From Diadophis punctatus similis (lineage: Eukaryota > Chordata > Lepidosauria > Squamata > Dipsadidae): DNA of 64,000 nucleotides. Shown here piece after piece: positions 1-51,621 of this stretch. The stretch's first letter is position 1; each line of letters opens with the position of its first letter. The notes under the pieces are model-generated. The model ran no database searches. It was not told the DNA's origin and saw only the letters and a program-made list of their open reading frames with translations. Location of the stretch: contig JALIGW010000022.1 of assembly GCA_023053685.1 (NCBI GenBank), positions 2,983,001-3,047,000 of the forward strand. Reading direction: 5' to 3'. The position numbers and the translations under genes were made by a program.

Positions 1-246
1 ACATTTCACCCAAATCTACGTGAACTGAAAAGTGATCTTGAGCCTGAGACCCACTGAGGCTCCTTATGGCAGATTTGCCCAGCCAGGGACCTTTGAGAAG
101 GTGGGACATTTGTCTCCAGAGTCACCTCTGCTTCCTTGGATCCCTTGGCATCTTGCTCAGGGACTCCTAGTGAGCCCGCATCTTTCATGCCCGGGGTCAA
201 GTGGCAAAAATTGCATCTCCTTCTTGCCACATGACTCTGCTTAGTC

Positions 247-498
247 GAGGGGTGTCAAACTCAATTTCATTGAGGGCCACATCAGGACTGTGGTTGACCT
301 GGGGGGGGGAGGTGGGTGTGGCCGACTGGGTGGGCGTGGCCAGATTGACGCCACTCCCCAAACTGCTAGCATCTTTCCTCTTTGGACTGGGTAGACAGGG
401 CCGAAGTGACGCAGGCCGGCCCCTTACATTTTCCAGGACAGCCCTGCAGGCCGGATCCGACCGCATCCAGCCTGCAGGTCTTGAGTTTGACACCCCTG
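247..498. mobile_element. hAT-type MITE, family with GGGGTGTCAAACTC ends
   Basis: The ends are inverted repeats (aggggtgtcaaactc and gagtttgacacccctg). The flanks are an imperfect 8-base target duplication (gcttagtc / ggttagtc). Eight-base duplications and short inverted ends fit hAT transposons. There is no coding capacity. The same family occurs at 17602, 23421, 29127 and 50397. Confidence 0.7.
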
Positions 499-658
499 GG
501 TTAGTCCATTCCTGCTGAAGTCTGCAGGATCTTGCCGAGGTTGTCTCTCACCTGCTCTTCTGCCCTGCCAGAGTTGTGATTTAGGATATTCCGTTACTTC
601 AATCTGGTGCCTTTTCTGCATGAATTATCGGAGGGGTTGTCTGTCTCCCGTAGTTTCT

Positions 659-867
659 AGCAATAGCACTTATATACCACTTCATAGTGCTTTACAGCCT
701 ACTCTAAGCGGTTTACAGAGTCAGCCTCTTGCCCCCAACAATCATTTGACCCACCTCGGAAGGATGGAAGGCTGAGTCCAATCTTGAGCCTGTCAGGATC
801 GAACTCCTGGCTGTAGGCAGTTATCCTGCAATACTGCATTCTAACCACCGCACCACCACGACTCTGT
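659..867 (-). mobile_element. tRNA-derived squamate SINE
   Basis: Read on the minus strand it starts with a tRNA-like head (A-box-like ggtggtgcggtggttag, then a B-box-like gttcgatcc) and continues into the body ending 'gctattgcta'. It is one of a family of about a dozen copies in this window. The copy in the right-hand duplicate is at 50801-51007. Confidence 0.7.
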
Positions 868-959
868 CCTGTATGATCAGACAGAATGGGCACACACCGG
901 TTCCTGCTGATGAAATCAACATCATCTTTAGGGACCCAGAAAACATGCTTTTTCTGTTG

Positions 960-1140
960 CAATACCTGGAACAGCCTAAGGTGGGACTGGAACTCACTGT
1001 TTCCTGGTGATTGGTCCAAAATCATCCAGCTGTCTTTCATGCCTAAAGTGGGATTAGAACTCACAATCTCTTGGGGATTAGCCCAAAGTCACCCAGCCGG
1101 CTTTCATCCCTTCAATGGGACTAGAACTGTGAATGCAATA
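960..1140 (-). mobile_element. CORE-SINE (MIR-like) fragment
   Basis: It contains the module 'gcccaaagtcacccagc' with 'ctttcatgcctaa', whose reverse complement resembles the MIR core (tgactttgggc). The module is present more than once, so this is an internally repeated fragment. Confidence 0.55.
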
Positions 1141-1335
1141 TGATTATCATTCCTTGGATGTATATTTTTATTTTCTCGTTTTTTTAATCTGACTCTTTTA
1201 CATGTTCTAATTCTGCGCTACCTTTCTGGAACCGGGTTAGCTTTCTAAAATTATAAGTAACGGGTGACTTGGAGCTGGCTCCTTCCGGCAACTTCTTAAC
1301 TCTCGTGTCCTTTCCCTGTGTCTTTTTCTTACCAG

Positions 1336-1481
1336 AATCCACCCTCACCTTCTCCTCTTCCTTCAGCAGTCAAGGATCCCTTCAGCACCTGCCTTCCGAC
1401 ATCAGTGCCGGGGAGCCCACCACTAACCCCTCCATTCACTCCCACTCCAGAAAATCAACACACCACCGTGGGCCACAGTAG
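1336..1481 (+). CDS. CATSPERG: Last coding exon of a second (upstream) CATSPERG copy
   Basis: Acceptor 'cttaccag' precedes 1336 and the stop codon TAG ends at 1481. The exon is in phase 1 and matches exon 29 of the main gene (51476-51621), encoding the same short Ser/Thr/His-rich cytoplasmic tail. It differs from that exon at two codons, both amino acid changes: Thr versus Ser in ES(T/S)LTF and Arg versus Lys in HS(R/K)KS. The other exons of this copy must lie left of the window. The open frame shows it is not obviously decayed. A possible poly(A) signal AATAAA is at 2248-2253. Confidence 0.8.
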
Positions 1482-2650
1482 AGCTGCCGTAGCTTGCCAG
1501 ATTCATCGGACAGTGAGGTTTTCTGGTGCCTGGGTCTGTCATCTTTTGTCAGTGGTAACTGTCCGAGAAAGATCGGCTCCTTTTTCATCGTTTCTCAAGG
1601 TGGAGGGTATCGGCAATGGGGAGGAAATTTTAAGCACCAGCTGTCTGATTTTGTGAACAAGGTTGCGTTGCGAGGCTGCAGATATATATAAATACCTTTT
1701 GTCCGTGAGCAAATTATTATTGGGTTGCAAGTCTTGAAAAGGTTCCAAAGTCATCTATGGCCAATACCACACCTATCAAGATCAATTGACATACCAAAAG
1801 TAGGCAACTATCACAGCCACGGAAACCCTCCTGAAATGCAGCCAAAATATCTTTTTCATTGAGGGTGGAGGGATCAGTCAGGAACAGATCTTAGTTTTAT
1901 TTAATTTATTTAATTTATTTATTTATTTGATTCGTTTGCTGCCCATCTCATTTCGAGGCGACTCCAGGCGGCTTACAAACATGAATTGGTTTTGGAGTTT
2001 TATTGCTATTATATTACCGATTTTCCACACCCGTTTTCTAAAAATTGTATTTCTTTACCTCCCGATTCTCTCTCAGCTCCTGCAGCGCTGCGTCTCGATG
2101 CTGGGAACTGTTACAGGGTTAAATTAAACAAGGGGCAACTATTAAAAAAATGTGAATGATAAAAGAGAATAAGAATCCTTACAGGCAGGGAGTGGCATGT
2201 TTCTGATTTTTCTGTTCATAGTTCCTGTCTTGGTTTTGTTTTGTTTTAATAAATATTTGGGTCCTTGCAAGTTATTTCTTGTCATCTGGATGCTTTCTTC
2301 TTAATTTGGTCATTTCGGAAACCTACCTGCTTCCGAAAGGACTCCAGATTAGGTACACTTTGCTTGTGGGTCTTCTCTGCTGTCTTTCCAGACTGGGAGA
2401 CTGCATGGCTGGAAAACATTGTAATCTTTTGGCTCGGTACTGGTGGAACTTCTCTGCAGACACCAACATATCCCATTGCCCTCTTTAGAAACAGAAACTA
2501 CAAGGTAGCAGCAAGATATGAAACATAGAGCAACTTTTCTCAGCCTCAGAAACTTTTAAGGTATGTGGACTTCAAGCTCCGGAAACCCCCAGCCATCTTA
2601 AAGCAGGCTGCCTGGGGAATTCTGGGAGTTGAAGTCCCCCCATCTTAAAG
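1482..2650. other. 3' flank of the upstream CATSPERG copy
   Basis: No gene is seen. It probably includes the 3' UTR (AATAAA at 2248-2253). Around 1890-1985 an AT-rich (ttta)n stretch leads into 'gctgcccatctcatttcg', a fragment of an L2-like 3' end. The segment ends in the dispersed 'gaattctgggagttgaag' repeat where the duplication breaks off. Confidence 0.5.
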
Positions 2651-2723
2651 CTCTCTAGCATGGTGGCTGAGGAATTCTGGGAGATGAAGTCCACACATCT
2701 TAAAAGTTGCCAAGGCTTACTGT

Positions 2724-2815
2724 ATAAGACGCACCTTTTAACCCCCCAAAAGAGGGTGAAAATTTGGGTGCGTCTTATACACCGAATGTAGCCCCACCCA
2801 CCCACCGGCCCCCAC
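2724..2815. mobile_element. Fragment of the GTATAAGACGCACC inverted-repeat element
   Basis: A hairpin is formed by gtataagacgcacc and ggtgcgtcttatac about 45 bases apart, followed by the same 'accgaatgtagcccca' sequence seen after the left end of the larger element at 10949. Only one end is present here. Confidence 0.55.
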
Positions 2816-2994
2816 CCTTCGGAGGTTTTCGGCCTCCGAGCGTCGCATTTTTGGGCGGTTCTAGGCGGCGGGGATCCTCACTTTCACTTGGAGGTTTAAA
2901 ACAAACCCTATCACCTATCAATTTCACAACGTTTGAGCTTCTCCCCTGGCTATCAAGTTCTCTGTTCCAGAATGGCATCCAATCTTGCTTAATA

Positions 2995-3190
2995 TTAGAT
3001 TCCTATGCTGCTTTTATTCTGTACATCTCAAAGTGGTGTACCTAATGCTATTTTCTTTACTACAGCAACCCCCAGGGAGATGGGCTGATAGACAGGGACT
3101 GGCCCAAGTCCCTCAGCTGGCTTTCCAGCCCTAAGGCCAGGCTAGAACCCCCAGTTCCTAGTCCAGCAGCTTCAGCCCCTACCCCCGACT
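2995..3190 (-). mobile_element. CORE-SINE (MIR-like)
   Basis: It has the family order seen on the + strand: a 'tgtacatctcaaagtggtg' 3' region, then 'gggactggcccaagtccctc' and a degenerate tRNA-like head ending near 'cagcagcttcagcccc'. Confidence 0.5.
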
Positions 3191-3306
3191 CCCTCTAGAA
3201 CCCTTGACGGGTTATTTTTTTCACAGTTTGTACAGCGTCCCACGGCTTCCGAGATAGCGCGAGTGAAGACATTCCCTCAAAACTCCCCAAAGGTGAACAT
3301 ATTTAC

Positions 3307-3409
3307 TTGTAATCAAAGTAGTAGCATTTGAGCTGGGCCATGTATCTTTCAAAAGACGGGATGTCTTTCTTCAAGATGCTCCACTGGGCTCCGATTTCTA
3401 AAATGTCTC
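3307..3409 (-). pseudogene. PSMD8: PSMD8 internal exon (third by family comparison), orphaned
   Basis: On the minus strand, acceptor 'cctttcaag' precedes a 103-base open exon that ends at donor GTAAAT. It encodes [33 protein letters not shown] and a split Lys codon, almost identical to the PSMD8 (Rpn12) family, a lid subunit of the 26S proteasome regulatory particle. The exon itself looks intact. However, the 25-codon segment that normally lies between GRLK and ARDILEIG is not found between this exon and exon 1. The following exons are not in 1-3306, where CATSPERG 3' sequence lies instead. Exon 1 ends in phase 0 and this exon begins in phase 1, so joining them directly would break the frame. 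I read this as a truncated duplicate; the working gene may lie further left. Confidence 0.85.
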
Positions 3410-4462
3410 CTTGAAAGGGAAGATAAGAACGTGCATGTTCTGTTACGATGCTTGGCCGCCGTTTGCTATCTATTCATTGAAAGATTTATAAGCCCAAGTC
3501 CGACAGCACGATTGACATTAATGTTCCATGATTTTGCATCATTGGGGGGGGGGGGGGGAAGAAAGGTTCTCCTTTGTTTTCCCAGCATGAGATTGCTTAT
3601 GGTGGCCTTATTTTATTTATTAAACTTAGATGCTGCACAAATCTGTCCTCCTGACACTCCACAAAAGCAACAATATGAAAGGTTAAAACAATAACAACAA
3701 TGGATCAAGGAACAAGGAAATGAGTAAATAAATAAAATGACAGACACATCCCTTTTAAAGCAAGACCATTTGGGCCTTAGGGAAGAAGAACTTCCCCAGG
3801 GTTCTGTGGCCTGGCTTCGCTCCTGACTCTGGTCTCCCATACGTCTGAATGGAACCGAATACAGGTAGTCCTCGACTTACAACGCTTAGCGACTGTTCAA
3901 AGTTACAACGGCACTGCAAAAAGGGGCTTATGGCCGCATCTCACACTTACGACCGTTGCAACGTCCCTACAGTCACGTGATCAAAATTCAGCCGCTTTGG
4001 CAACTGTTTCGTACTTAAGACCTGGCGGTCACGCGATCCTCCTTTTGCGACCTTCTGACCAGCAAAGTCAATAGGGAAGACGGATTCACTTAACAACCGG
4101 GTTTCTAACTTAACATCGGCAGTGATTCACTTAACAACTGTGGTGAGCAAGGTCGTAAAGCGGGGCAAAACTCATTTAAGAAATATCTCCCTTAGCCACA
4201 GAAATGCTGGGCTCCATTGCGGCCGTATGTCGAGGCCTACCTGTAGATGCAGCCTATATCCCTCCCTCCTCCCTCCGGAGCCACCGGGGAAGGAGGAAAA
4301 GGGGTCGCCTTCTTCAGGTTTCCGGATCCCCGGATTTCTCCTCCCCCGCTCAGCTTTTCCGGGAGCGACCTCTGTTTTGCCCGTTTTGTCCGTTTCTAGT
4401 CTCCCCTCCCAAGTTTCCCCCCAAGGCGGTTTCTAGTCCCCCCCGTTCCCCCTCCCCTTCAC
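3410..4462. other. PSMD8 intronic DNA with no exon 2 found
   Basis: Both strands were read for the expected 75-base exon encoding a Leu-rich segment ending KLTKQQLILAR; nothing resembling it is present. The stretch holds a G run (3543-3558), a copy of the dispersed 'tcctcgacttac' repeat (3863-4260) and C-rich DNA at the edge of the CpG island. Confidence 0.6.
3863..4260. repeat. Dispersed 'tcctcgacttac' repeat copy
   Basis: It starts with 'gtagtcctcgacttacaac' and contains 'gtcacgtgatcaaaattcag' and 'cacttaacaactgtggt', shared with a dozen other places in the window. No open reading frame is conserved among copies. The class is not known to me. Confidence 0.65.
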
Positions 4463-4630
4463 CTTCAGGCGTCCCAGCAAGTCGCCGCATTTGCTCAAGC
4501 TGAGGTTCTTGCGGTTCCACTCGGCCCGCAGCTGCTCGTACATGCCCGCCGCTTCCTTCAGCCCCGCCGCGTCCGCCCCGTTCAGCACCGGGCCGCCGGC
4601 CGCCGCCATCATGGCCACCGCCGAAGCCAT
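4463..4630 (-). pseudogene. PSMD8: PSMD8 first coding exon, orphaned with its promoter
   Basis: Minus-strand reading from the ATG at 4630-4628 gives an Ala/Gly-rich start, then [19 protein letters not shown] and CGDLLGRLK, followed by donor GTGAAG. This is the conserved N-terminus of PSMD8/Rpn12. Two tandem ATGs at 4612-4607 line up better with the usual short-form start; the frame is open further upstream to 4690. The exon and its CpG-island promoter look functional, but downstream exons are missing, so transcripts from here would not encode a whole PSMD8. Confidence 0.85.
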
Positions 4631-5060
4631 GAATCTGCACCCGGCGGGACCGTCGCGAAAACAAAACAAAAAAAAGCCTCCGCTCGACAACGCGCTTTAC
4701 GGCCGCGGCCGTCAATCGAGCGTCTCCCTGGGCACCCGGCTCGCGCTTCCCCCCGATTGGCTGGAGGAATTTGGCGCATGCGCCGAGTGTTATTGGAACC
4801 GCTCGCGCAGGCTGCGCCGGTTGAGCGGAGAGAGTTTTGAGGGGGCCGATTAAACGGCGTTTCGGTCCGGTGGTTGAGGGGGGCGGGGAAGACGGAACAG
4901 CCCCCCGTTCCCTAAAGCAGAAAGCGTGGCAGCGGAGGTGATTTTGGCCGTGATATGGCGTCGAATGAGCGAGGTCTCTTTATTTCAGCGGGCGAGGCCG
5001 TTGATGGCTGGTGATGTCACTGGTGACGTCATCGCGCCAGCTCTTTAGTCTCTGAGCTGC
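4631..5060. promoter_or_regulatory. CpG-rich divergent promoter between PSMD8 and CATSPERG
   Basis: CpG-dense DNA with an NRF1-type palindrome ggcgcatgcgcc (4773-4784), two inverted CCAAT boxes (ATTGG at 4756-4760 and 4792-4796) and a consensus CRE TGACGTCA (5024-5031) next to TGATGTCA (5012-5019). The first group suits the housekeeping proteasome gene. The CRE suits a gene used in spermatids, where CREM acts. CATSPERG is transcribed away from this block and exon 1 has an acceptor, so a non-coding first exon may start here; I could not define it. Confidence 0.6.
5024..5031. promoter_or_regulatory. Consensus CRE (TGACGTCA)
   Basis: A perfect 8-base palindromic cAMP response element, five bases after a one-mismatch version. 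It is placed on the CATSPERG side of the CpG-rich block. Confidence 0.55.
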
Positions 5061-5159
5061 AGCAGCTTGGGCGGCCGCTGGATGGCAGCAAAGAGAACTT
5101 CCCCTTTTACGCCCTCTAGTGGTTCTGCAGCCCGAATGTGGAAGCTCCGCTATTACAGT

Positions 5160-5740
5160 ATTAAGTACGGATTGTCCTCGACTTACGACCACAATCGAGG
5201 CCCCAAGTTTCTGTTGCTAAAAGTGAGATGTCTCTTGTCAGTTTTGCCCCATTTTTACAACCTTTCTTGCCGTGGTTGTTAAAGGAATCACTGTAGTTGA
5301 TAAGCTAGTAACCTGGTGGTTAAGTGAATCTGTCTTCCCCATTGACTCTGCTTGTCAGAGGGTCACAAAAGGGGATCACACAGCAATGGTCATAAGTGTG
5401 AACCAGCTGCCCAGCATGCAATGCTTTCATTCAAGCATCAGATGCCATCAGCTGTTAAGTGAATCACTGCAGCTTGTAAGCTACTGACTGGTTGTTAAGT
5501 GGATTCCCCATTGATTTTGCTTGTCGGAAGGTCGCAAAAGGGGATCGCGTGAGCCCGGAACACTGCAGCCGTCATAAATACGAGCCAGTTGCCAAGCCCC
5601 TGAATTTTGATCACGTGACGGTGGGGGATGTTGCAGCGGTCGTAAGTGTGACAAATGGTCAAAGGTCAATTATTTTTGCTGCCGTTGTAACTTTGAAGGG
5701 CCACTAATTGAACTGTTGTAAGTTGAGGACTACCTCTATG
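5160..5740. repeat. Dispersed 'tcctcgacttac' repeat, two joined copies
   Basis: It begins 'ttgtcctcgacttacgacc' and ends near 'gttgtaagttgaggactacc'. An internal segment ('gttaagtgaatc...cttgtcagagggtcacaaaagggga') appears twice, so two copies or an internal duplication are present. It includes 'gatcacgtgac'. Confidence 0.65.
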
Positions 5741-5844
5741 TCTTCAGTATAAACTTTCTCCGAAACAAAACAAAATGGATAAACACAGATTAGTAAATGC
5801 TGCATTGTACCTGAAGGGTAACTATATAGAGCAGCAGCAGTCGT

Positions 5845-5965
5845 AGATTTATTTATTTATTTATTTGTGAGATTTATATACCGCCTCACAGTGCAAGCAC
5901 TCTCTAAGCGGTTTACACCAGTAAGCAACGTATATTTATATTGTCCCCAACAATCTGGGTCCTCA
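5845..5965 (-). mobile_element. tRNA-derived squamate SINE, 3' part only
   Basis: It shows 'tatataccgcctcacagtgc', 'ctctaagcggttta' and 'aacaatctgggtcctcatt' of the SINE body, but the tRNA-like head is missing. Confidence 0.55.
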
Positions 5966-6165
5966 TTGTTAGATGTTTGTCCAGATGCTGGAAGTGTGAA
6001 TCAAAATATACAAATTAGACTTCTAAAGTGATGATGAAAGTTGCCTCTCCCCAATTTCATTCAGGAGTCCCATAGGAGGCTGATTCCGAACAACAATGCT
6101 CATTGGAAGTTATCTCCTTGCTCTGGGATTGTAAAAAGAAAGACAGAGCAGGAAGGGTTGAGGCA

Positions 6166-6330
6166 AGACAGAATAACAGAGTTGGAAGGGACCTTGGAGG
6201 TCTTCTAGTCCAACCCCCTGCTCAAGCAGGAGACACTACCGTTCTGGACAAATGGCTGTCCAGTCTCTTTTTAAAAACCTGTTATGGCTGCCAGGAACCT
6301 CCAGATTGTAGTCTCAGGAAAGAAAACTCA
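6166..6330 (-). mobile_element. CR1 LINE 3' fragment
   Basis: 'acagagttggaagggacctt' and 'ctcaagcaggaga' are the reverse complement of the conserved CR1 3' untranslated end (ggtcccttccaac). Confidence 0.65.
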
Positions 6331-6714
6331 GAAAGCTCCCATGGATTATATTTTCAGTGTTATTTAAGAATTGGGGTTCATGGAAGGTTTAAAACATACT
6401 TGTACTGTATATATCCATATCCATACACACACATTTTTTTTCTTTTTACGATCAAGTAATCCCTTTTAACGGGATGGAGTTGAAATGACTGAATGGAGCT
6501 GAGAATTTATTGGCCGGATACCCTTCCTGACACCTACGCGGAGTTCACAGCAGATATTTTCTCTTTCTGCAAACTCCGCATAGGCATCAGGAAGGGCATA
6601 TATACATAATACTGAAAGTTGCAGTTATGCAATATCATTACATATACACACGTGCATATATATCTATATCTATATACACATCTATATGTCATGCACACAC
6701 ACGTACAAATACCA

Positions 6715-6930
6715 CTTTTATTATTTTTACAAATAGCTCAAGGTGATAAACATACCCAGTACTTCCAATTTCTCCACAACAACAACCCTGTGAGGTGGAT
6801 TGTGTTGAGAATGAGGGACTGGCCCAAAGCCACCCAGCTGGCTTTCTTGCCTAAGGCAGGACCTGAACTCGCCATCTCCCGCTTTCTGACCTGGTACCTT
6901 AATTACTAGACCAAACTGGCTCTACCCTCG
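6715..6930 (-). mobile_element. CORE-SINE (MIR-like), near full length
   Basis: 'ttacaaatagctcaaggtga', 'ccctgtgaggtgga', 'ggcccaaagccacccagctg' and a tRNA-like end 'ttaattactagaccaaact' are in the family order. Confidence 0.65.
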
Positions 6931-7128
6931 ATCCCCTCAGCATCACTTTTTAAGTCATGCTCAGTGTGATCAAATGTGGAGCACGCTGGCCATAATGTTG
7001 ACAATTTAATTTCCTGGTTATTATAACATTTTGAAAAGGGATGATCGAAATGAAAGTTTGAATACCAGGTTTGCTCGCTTTCTGCTAGGTTTCATAGCAC
7101 ATAAGCGACACTTGAGCAGGGTCCGTCC

Positions 7129-7396
7129 CAGGGGTGGGTTCTGACTTACCTTGCTGCCAGTTCGCTTCCTCCCGCGCCACGTGGGCGCACGCACATTGTG
7201 CGCCTGCGCAGTGCTGAAAACTCAGCTTCTGCGCTTGCGCAGAAGGAAAAAACAAGATGGTGCCGCTTATGGCGCCGCCGAGAGAGCTGGTTCAGGGATG
7301 TAGCTGGCTGGCCATTGCTGCCGGTTCGTTGAGCGGGGGAAAATTCCCGCTACCGGTTCTATAGAACTGGTCCAAACCGGCAGGAACCCACCTCTG
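7129..7396. mobile_element. hAT-type MITE, family with CAGGGGTGGGTTC ends
   Basis: The ends are caggggtgggttctgac and ggcaggaacccacctctg. Flanking 8-base duplications are gtccgtcc and gtccatcc. The body is GC-rich and non-coding. Confidence 0.65.
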
Positions 7397-7784
7397 GTCC
7401 ATCCGCAGGATTGTCTGGGACGCTGCATGTCCTCTTCACAACCTGTTTTCCTTGTTACCTTGTGGGAGGGGGCTTCGTGGTACCCGAAACAGCATCCCGA
7501 TTCAGTCACAGTTTGGTTCCATACAGCATCAACCTTGTGAAATTTCAAGTATCCTCTTTCCACTATGTATTCAGGATGGACAGGGATTAATAGTTATGTG
7601 TGTGTGTCCGTCTGTCTGTCTGTATATTATGTATATGTATGTATAGCTGTAGGTACATATGTGAGTGCATAGCATGTGTATGCGTGTGTTATGTCTGTGT
7701 ATGCTTTTGAGAGCAGGCAGCAATTTCATTTTTAATATGTGCCAGTGTGCCCACAATAAAAAATGACAAAAAATGTTATCTTGT

Positions 7785-8529
7785 CCTCCCCTCCCCCTCC
7801 CCTCCCCTCCTCTCCTCTGCTCCCCTCCCTTCTCCTCTCCTCCTCTCTCCTCCCCTCCCTCCTTTTCTCCTTCTCTCCTCTCCTCCCCTCCTCTCCTCTC
7901 CTTCCCTCTCTTCTCCTTCTCTCCTCTGCTCCCCTCCCCATCTCTCTTCTCCTTCTCTCATCCCCTCCTTTCTCCTCCTCCCCCCCTCTCCTCCCCTCCT
8001 CCCCTCCCCTCTTTTCCTCTCCTCCCCTCCCCTCTTCTCCTCTCCCCTCCTCTCTCTTCTTCTATCCGCCCCTCCCTTCTCCCCTCCCCTCTCCTCCCTC
8101 CTCTCTCTTCTCCTTTTCTCTCCTTTTCCCTTCCCTTCTTCTCTCCTTTCCTCCCCTCCCCTCTCTTCTCCTTCTCTCCCCTCGTTTCTCCTTCTCTTCT
8201 CCTCCCCTCTCTTCCCCTCCCCTCCTTTTTCTTTCTCTCCTCCCCTCCTCTCTCTTCTCCTCCCCTCCCTTCTCCCCTCCCCTCCCCTCTCCTCCCTCCT
8301 CTCTTCTCCTTTTCTCTTCCTTTCCCTTTTCTTTCCTTTCCTCCTTTCTCTTCTCCTTCTTTCCTCTCCCCTCTCTTCCCCTCCCCTCCTTTCTCTTTCT
8401 CTCCTCCCCTCCTCTCTCTTCTCTTCTCTTTCTCTCCTCTACTCCCCTCCCCTCCCTTCTCCTCTCTTCCCCTCCCCTCCCTTCTTCTTCTCTCCTTTCT
8501 CCCCTCCCCATCTCATCTTATCTTTTGCA
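7785..8529 (+). repeat. 745-bp polypyrimidine (C/T) tract ending at the CATSPERG exon 1 acceptor
   Basis: Almost every base on the + strand is C or T, in irregular CCCTT/CTCCT units. It runs straight into the acceptor 'tcttttgcag' at 8530. Long open frames of Ser/Pro/Leu here are artefacts of composition. Such mirror-repeat polypyrimidine DNA can form triplexes. Confidence 0.95.
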
Positions 8530-8540
8530 GGGAAGCGCCC

Positions 8541-51621
<43,081 letters not shown>

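Larger units (their letters stand above)
1..2650. repeat. Segmental duplication, copy A (matches 50151-52790)
   Basis: This block is collinear with 50151-52790 in the same orientation. By eye I count about 15 single-base differences and 4-5 short indels, the largest about 11 bases near 310. It holds the end of the last CATSPERG intron, the last coding exon and 3' flank. Homology is lost near 2650/52790 inside a dispersed repeat containing 'gaattctgggagttgaag', the kind of place where unequal recombination can occur. It could be a true tandem duplication or two haplotypes joined in assembly. Confidence 0.9.

Noticed and set aside
659..867. tRNA gene suggested by A- and B-box-like sequence
   Set aside because: The boxes belong to the SINE head; no cloverleaf with an acceptor stem was found. 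The same applies to the other SINE copies.
4631..4690. Longer PSMD8 N-terminus starting MSSGGFFLF
   Set aside because: The open frame extends there, but the Ala-rich starts at 4630 or 4609 fit the family better and lie closer to the conserved part.
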